From Klebsiella pneumoniae (lineage in GTDB: Bacteria > Desulfobacterota > Binatia > Bin18), in assembly GCA_945865755.1 (NCBI GenBank), contig CAMBFS010000018.1:1-38906 (forward strand): a stretch of DNA of 38,906 nt. The letters are read 5' to 3'. Each line of letters begins with the position of its first letter. Position 1 is the first letter of the stretch. Shown here piece by piece: positions 34,641 through 38,906 of the stretch. A program made the translations under genes and the position numbers. The notes under the pieces were generated by a model. It was not told the origin of the DNA. It saw nothing but the letters and a program-made list of their open reading frames with translations, and did no database searches.

Positions 34641-36166
34641 TACTGGATTCGTGGGAAGAGCGGTTGAGGTTTCTGTATCTGGTGGCCCACGGCGAACGCT
34701 TTGCCCCACGGCAGGGTATACGCCGTCAGTTGTTCCGCGGGTAGGTTCAGGAGTGCGAAGAGCTTCTGACTGGTCTCCGGCAAGAACGGCGACAGCAACT
34801 GACAAGAGACCCGCAAGGCTTCCAGCAGATTGTGCAACACCGCGCCCACTCGTGGTAACGAAGCTGGGTCTTTGGCCAGCGTGAACGGGGCGGTCTCGGT
34901 GATGTATTTGTTCGCATGATCGGTGGCGCGGAACACCGCTTCGAGCGCGCGATTGAGCAGTAGGTTGCCGACCTGGGTTTCGACCTCTGTGGCCGCGTGC
35001 GCGAATGCCGCCGCAAGTCGTTGGTCGATCTCCGGCGGTGGATCGCTCAAAGGCTGGACAAGTCCCTTGAAGTAACGGTCTTGCATCGCCAGGGTCCGAC
35101 TCGCCAAATTGCCCAGATTATTGGCGAGGTCACCGTTATAACGAGCGGTGAGGCTCTCTTCGCGAAAGTCCGCGTCCTGCCCGAACACGCTTTCTCGGAG
35201 CAGGAAATAGCGAAACGCATCGAGACCGATCTTCTCCTTCATGGCCAAGGGCGAGATCACATTGCCCAGGCTCTTGGACATCTTCTGCCCCTCGACGGTC
35301 CAGAAGCCATGCACGTTGAGGTGCTTGTACAGTGGCAGTCCGGCGGCCATGAGCATCGTCGGCCAGAAGAGGCCATGCGGCTTGAGAATATCCTTGCCAA
35401 TGAAGTGTTGCGCTTCCGGCCAGAATTTTTGGAACACTTCCTCGCCTTTGTATTTCAAGCCGCTGATGTAATTGATGAGCGCGTCGAACCAGACGTAGGT
35501 GACGTAGCGTTGGTCGAACGGCAGTTCGATGCCCCAGGTCAGGCGGCTTTTCGGGCGCGAAATGCAGAGGTCGCCGATCTGTTCGCGTAACATACCGAGC
35601 ACTTCATTCTTAAAACCTTCGGGCCGAATGAAGTCGGGATGGGCTTCGATATGCGCGAGCAACCGCTCCTGATACTTACTCATGCGAAAGAAATAATTCT
35701 CTTCTTCAATGAGTGTCGGGGCCGTGAGGTGGTCGGGACATTTACCATCGCGGAGTTCTTTCGGCGTGTAGAAGCGCTCGCAGCCGAAACAGTACAACCC
35801 TTCGTAGCGATGAAAGTAGATGTCGCCGGCATCGTGTACTTTCTGGAGAAATTCCTGGACATAGCGAATATGGTAGTCATCCGTCGTGCGGATGAAATGA
35901 TCGTAGGTGATGTCGCACATGTCCCACGCGGCGCGAAAGGAAGCGCTCACACGGTCAGTGAACTCCTTCACGCCCACACCGGCATCGGCGGCGGCCTGGG
36001 CGATCTTGTTGCCGTGTTCATCGGTGCCGGTGAGATAGAACGTGTCCCACCCGCGCGCGCGATAATAGCGAGCGATGGTGTCAGTAATAATCATTGTGTA
36101 CGCGCTCCCCAGATGCGGGTCGCCGTTCACGTAGTAAATCGGTGTGGTGATGTAGGTGTGTGGCAT
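34640..36166 (-). CDS. metG: Methionyl-tRNA synthetase
   Basis: A 508-residue class I aminoacyl-tRNA synthetase. TPIYYVNGDPHLGSAYT holds the HIGH-like HLGS, and GQKMSKSLGN the KMSKS loop. A CxxC...CxxH zinc knuckle is seen in YCFGCERFYTPKELRDGKCPDH as two parts (CFGC and CPDH). The C-terminal anticodon domain is helical; no EMAP-like extension is present. GAGGAAC precedes the ATG at 36164-36166; an upstream frame extension crosses repeats and is not used. Confidence 0.96.
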   Translation of the reverse strand: MPHTYITTPIYYVNGDPHLGSAYTMIITDTIARYYRARGWDTFYLTGTDEHGNKIAQAAADAGVGVKEFTDRVSASFRAAWDMCDITYDHFIRTTDDYHIRYVQEFLQKVHDAGDIYFHRYEGLYCFGCERFYTPKELRDGKCPDHLTAPTLIEEENYFFRMSKYQERLLAHIEAHPDFIRPEGFKNEVLGMLREQIGDLCISRPKSRLTWGIELPFDQRYVTYVWFDALINYISGLKYKGEEVFQKFWPEAQHFIGKDILKPHGLFWPTMLMAAGLPLYKHLNVHGFWTVEGQKMSKSLGNVISPLAMKEKIGLDAFRYFLLRESVFGQDADFREESLTARYNGDLANNLGNLASRTLAMQDRYFKGLVQPLSDPPPEIDQRLAAAFAHAATEVETQVGNLLLNRALEAVFRATDHANKYITETAPFTLAKDPASLPRVGAVLHNLLEALRVSCQLLSPFLPETSQKLFALLNLPAEQLTAYTLPWGKAFAVGHQIQKPQPLFPRIQ

Positions 36167-36178
36167 AGTTCCTCGAAC

Positions 36179-36249
36179 GACCGGGGACCGGAGACGGGAG
36201 ACCGGCTTCAAGGTCCAAGCCCTCAGCCTCCCGTCTCCGGTCCCCGGTC
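36179..36249. repeat. Perfect 22-bp inverted repeat between holB and metG
   Basis: Arms 36179-36200 and 36228-36249 are perfect complements (CGGGGACCGGAGACGGGAG in the left arm), separated by 27 bases. No T-run follows. It looks like a dispersed spacer palindrome. Confidence 0.85.
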
Positions 36250-36255
36250 TCCCGT

Positions 36256-37278
36256 CTATTTCAATTGCAGCAACATATCTTCCACGGCGAGCTGCCGGTT
36301 GGCGTTGCGTCCAAGCGCCTGGATCGTGCCATAGACGACCGACAGTTGTCGGAGTGCGCCGTCCACGCCGAGTTTGGTGGCGATCTGAGCGATGGTGTTC
36401 AAGCACTCGTGGTGACGAATAACGCCCTCGGTGCCGAGCACGGCGTAGCGCAGTACTTCTTCATACCAGGACAAGACAATTGCTAGCCGATCACTGCCAC
36501 TCGCGCGTTGTTCGCCCGTGGTGTCGGCGTTCTTCGCGGACTTTCTCACGCGGTCAGCTACTAACCACTCGGCCACCCGCGAGAGGTCCACGAACGTCGT
36601 CGTGTCCAGCTTTTGTAGTGCCTCTTCCACATAGCGCCGCTCTTCGGTGAACACGTCTGGGTCGAGCACCAACGCACGGCCAATGCTGCCCCGACTATAC
36701 AGCGCAAGGGTATGCGCGAGGGCTGGCTCTTTGTCCTGCGTGCGTACCAAGATTTCTTCAATCACTGGGGTCGGCAATGACGCGAACCGCACTTGCTGAC
36801 AGCGTGAGAGCAAGGGGCGTGACAAGGTGGCGGAGTTCAGGGTCAACAGGACCAGCAGGGCATCGCCCGATGGTTCCTCGACCATTTTCAACAGCGCGCT
36901 TTGCGCCTGTGGCGTCAGCGAGTGCGCATCTTCGAGAATGGCGATCTTCTTCTTGCCCTGCACCGGGCGCAGACTCAACACCCGCTGTAAGTCGCGGACC
37001 TGGTCGATAGCAATGGACTGCTTGCCCGCTTCTGGCCCGACGACCCGCAGGTCGGGATGCGTGCCAGCGGTGACCTGGACACAGCTCGTGCAGGTCCCAC
37101 ATCCGTCTGGGTCGGCCTCGTTGCATTGCACGGCATGCGCGAGCGCCAGTGCCGTCTGCTTTTTGCCCACACCGGCTGGCCCAATGAACAAATAGGCATG
37201 GGCTAAGCGATCATGCGTCAAGGCGTTGCGCAGAATCGCGATGGCGGGGTCTTGCCCCCGGATACCACTAAGCAACAT
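36256..37278 (-). CDS. holB: DNA polymerase III delta' subunit
   Basis: A 340-residue clamp-loader subunit. LAHAYLFIGPAGVGKKQTAL is the P-loop; CGTCTSCVQV with the upstream Cys gives the zinc-binding module; IAILEDAHSLTPQAQSALLK and EEPSGDALLVLLTLNSATL follow the delta' pattern; LLSRCQQVRF is the sensor SRC motif. Overlaps tmk by 11 bases, the usual tmk-holB order. Confidence 0.92.
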   Translation of the reverse strand: MLLSGIRGQDPAIAILRNALTHDRLAHAYLFIGPAGVGKKQTALALAHAVQCNEADPDGCGTCTSCVQVTAGTHPDLRVVGPEAGKQSIAIDQVRDLQRVLSLRPVQGKKKIAILEDAHSLTPQAQSALLKMVEEPSGDALLVLLTLNSATLSRPLLSRCQQVRFASLPTPVIEEILVRTQDKEPALAHTLALYSRGSIGRALVLDPDVFTEERRYVEEALQKLDTTTFVDLSRVAEWLVADRVRKSAKNADTTGEQRASGSDRLAIVLSWYEEVLRYAVLGTEGVIRHHECLNTIAQIATKLGVDGALRQLSVVYGTIQALGRNANRQLAVEDMLLQLK

Positions 37279-37909
37279 GGAAAATCACTCGTTGGAGCGC
37301 GGCCAGAATGTCTTGGTGCACCTGCTCTTTTGGCCGCGTCGCATCCAGGAGGTGTACTCGTTGCGGTTCGGCATGGGCGATAGCGAGAAAGCCTTCGCGT
37401 ACACGTTCATGGAACGCGACCGACTCCGCTTCAAAATGGTCGGCGGTCTCCGTTTCACCCCGGCGGAGACGGGCACGCTGAAGTCCTTCGCTCACTGGCA
37501 GGTCCATCAGAAAGGTCATGGCCGGGAGGTACCCACCACAGGCAAGCGTATTCAACTGGTGGAGCAGCGCTCGATCAAACCCACGGCCATAGCCTTGATA
37601 AGCGGTGGTCGAATCCACAAAGCGGTCGGTGATAACAACTTTATTGGCGGCCAAGGCCGGAGCGATGACTTCTTGGACATGCTGGGCACGGTCGGCCAGC
37701 ATTAACAACAGTTCGGCACCCGGTGCCAGCGAAGGTTCGATGGGATCAAGCAAGAGACGGCGTAGTACCTGGCCACGTTGCGTGCCACCAGGTTCGCGCG
37801 TGATGACGACGTCATGCCCATGCGCGCGCAGAGCGTCGGCCAACAGCGTCGCCTGCGTGCTCTTGCCGCTGCCTTCAATGCCTTCAAATGAGAGGAAAAT
37901 CCCCGACAT
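37268..37909 (-). CDS. tmk: Thymidylate kinase
   Basis: A 213-residue kinase that makes dTDP from dTMP. P-loop FEGIEGSGKSTQ, DR motif VVITDRFVDSTTAYQGYGRG, TREPGGTQ and the lid RLRRGETETADHFE are present. Start at 37909 (MSGIFLSFEG) chosen as typical; another ATG at 37921 adds four residues and neither has a clear ribosome-binding site. Confidence 0.94.
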   Translation of the reverse strand: MSGIFLSFEGIEGSGKSTQATLLADALRAHGHDVVITREPGGTQRGQVLRRLLLDPIEPSLAPGAELLLMLADRAQHVQEVIAPALAANKVVITDRFVDSTTAYQGYGRGFDRALLHQLNTLACGGYLPAMTFLMDLPVSEGLQRARLRRGETETADHFEAESVAFHERVREGFLAIAHAEPQRVHLLDATRPKEQVHQDILAALQRVIFHVA

Positions 37910-37937
37910 GCGGGGGAACATAGCGGATTGCGGATTG

Positions 37938-38723
37938 TTACAACAGTCCTAAATACCAGGCGATGATTCGCTCACCGTAAAAAAGATAGGCCAGGGCACC
38001 AAAGGAGAGAAACGGTCCGAAGGGAAGGGCGAGTTGGCTGTCGGCTTGACGACGGATCATGGTGCCAACTCCAATGAGCGAGCCGATACAGGAGGCGAAA
38101 AAGATCGTGAACGGGATCGAACGCCAGCCGAGAAACGCGCCGATCATCGCCAGCAGTTTCACATCGCCCCCGCCCATGCCTTCACGACCAGTGACCGCTT
38201 GATAGCCCAGCGCAACCGCTAGCAAGAAGCCCGCGCCGGCGAGCGCTCCCAGCAAGGACGTCCATATCGTGAGCGTGGGTAGCGGAGACAGGAGCGAGAA
38301 CAGCAGCCCGACAATAATACCAGGGAGGCTAATCACATCGGGAATGATCTGGTGGTCGAGATCGATAAACGTGATGACGATCAAGGCGGCGACAAAGGCG
38401 AAGTAGCCCACGCCGACCAGGGTCAGTCCGAAGTGCGACATCACGGCGACCGCCATGAGTCCGGTGAGCAGTTCCACGAAAAAATAGCGGGCGGAAAAGT
38501 GCGCGCCACAGAAGCCGCAGTGGCCACGGCGGATCAGATAACTGAGGAGGGGGAGATTGTCGTACCACGGGAGCACGGTGGAGCAGGCTTGGCAATGTGA
38601 CGCGGGAAACACGACCGATTTCTCCAGCGGCATGCGATAAATGCACACGTTGAGAAAGCTGCCAATACACGCGCCAAACACGAACGCCATCGCCAGCATC
38701 ACACTCGGATTGATCTCATTCAT
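37938..38723 (-). CDS. pilD: Prepilin peptidase / N-methyltransferase (type IV leader peptidase)
   Basis: A 261-residue inner-membrane aspartic peptidase (A24). The N-terminal methylase-like part holds GACIGSFLNVCIYRMP and CQACSTVLPWYDNLPLLSYL with later CGFCGAHFSARY, a CxxC...CxxC zinc set. The catalytic Asp pair is in FIDLDHQIIPD and GGGDVKLLAMIGAFLG. It processes type IV prepilins or type II pseudopilins. Start ATG 38721-38723; adjacent TTGs are alternatives. Confidence 0.95.
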   Translation of the reverse strand: MNEINPSVMLAMAFVFGACIGSFLNVCIYRMPLEKSVVFPASHCQACSTVLPWYDNLPLLSYLIRRGHCGFCGAHFSARYFFVELLTGLMAVAVMSHFGLTLVGVGYFAFVAALIVITFIDLDHQIIPDVISLPGIIVGLLFSLLSPLPTLTIWTSLLGALAGAGFLLAVALGYQAVTGREGMGGGDVKLLAMIGAFLGWRSIPFTIFFASCIGSLIGVGTMIRRQADSQLALPFGPFLSFGALAYLFYGERIIAWYLGLL

Positions 38724-38766
38724 CAACAAAGTACCCCTCTTTCTGATTCAGGCCATCGGGCTGAAG

Positions 38767-38906
38767 TCAGGACACATTTGCTAAACTGGCCTCCAAATCA
38801 AGGGAAATCGCTGGCGAGAGATGAGCAAACAAGCTTTTATCGATGCGCAGCAAGGCGACGATCGCGCTGACCACACTCAAATCCCAGCCGCCACGGCGGC
38901 GCGAGG
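38767..38906 (-). CDS. C-terminal end of an unidentified protein (runs off window)
   Basis: A minus-strand frame open from the window edge to TGA 38767-38769 gives GGWDLSVVSAIVALLRIDKS, then LFAHLSPAISLDLEASLANV. It looks like coding sequence, and lies 44 bases upstream of pilD in the same direction. Too short to identify. A plus-strand ATG at 38821 in the same stretch is the alternative. Confidence 0.35.
   Translation of the reverse strand, partial: SRRRGGWDLSVVSAIVALLRIDKSLFAHLSPAISLDLEASLANVS

Noticed and set aside
36167-36406. Upstream extension of metG
   Set aside because: It runs through a repeat and the holB gene; the methionyl-tRNA synthetase N-terminus and ribosome-binding site are at 36166.

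Overview
The window looks like a chromosomal contig from an uncultured, GC-rich, Gram-negative soil- or sponge-type bacterium of the former 'Deltaproteobacteria' neighbourhood (Binatota- or Entotheonella-like). That placement is inference from gene content: several luciferase-like flavin monooxygenases, an intradiol dioxygenase, a complete SUF operon with SufT, a DUF6494 protein, and a putative selenoprotein. No rRNA, tRNA or CRISPR was seen.

Layout. 1-3532: the 5' tip of an IS66-type transposase, then a decayed cyclase/AAA/TPR regulator carrying a frameshift, an in-frame TGA and an in-frame palindromic repeat insertion. 3533-8760: accessory DNA with an LLM monooxygenase, a broken NtaA-like monooxygenase, and what I read as a small integron cassette array without an integrase: attC-like sites near 6258-6342, 6560-6659 and 7701-7801, carrying hypothetical genes and a phd/yoeB toxin-antitoxin pair. 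Fragments of an unnamed gene and of a PfkB kinase follow. 8761-11210: a small gene set with a SnoaL-like protein, a MarR regulator behind a strong promoter, a ferritin-like protein, and an AhpD/CMD-family gene whose catalytic CxxC is encoded Cys-x-x-TGA with a hairpin bearing a GGUC apical loop just downstream, i.e. a putative selenoprotein that automated tools would split or call a pseudogene. 11211-22200: MFS exporter, membrane sulfatase, SDR, LLM monooxygenase, mazEF, Tim44-like protein, hydroxyquinol/catechol dioxygenase, a Fur operon and an AAA/DUF4143 ATPase.

22200-24365: a degenerate higBA-type module and an OFA-type MFS gene whose 3' end is cut by a dispersed palindromic repeat. 24366-32176: an Rrf2 regulator and sufB-C-D-S-U-T, a truncated DUF1858-like ORF, a 7Fe ferredoxin, a conserved hypothetical and a DUF6494 protein; this is one co-directional iron-sulfur assembly locus. 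32254-32856 is the 5' part of a group II intron, truncated inside its maturase gene, followed by a truncated RHH-like gene and repeat-rich intergenic DNA. 33819-38723: a minus-strand housekeeping run pilD - tmk - holB - metG - tatD with short gaps or overlaps.

The main points for follow-up are the CxxU AhpD-like gene with its SECIS-like hairpin, the integrase-less cassette array, and the dispersed fold-back repeats that enter or truncate coding regions.
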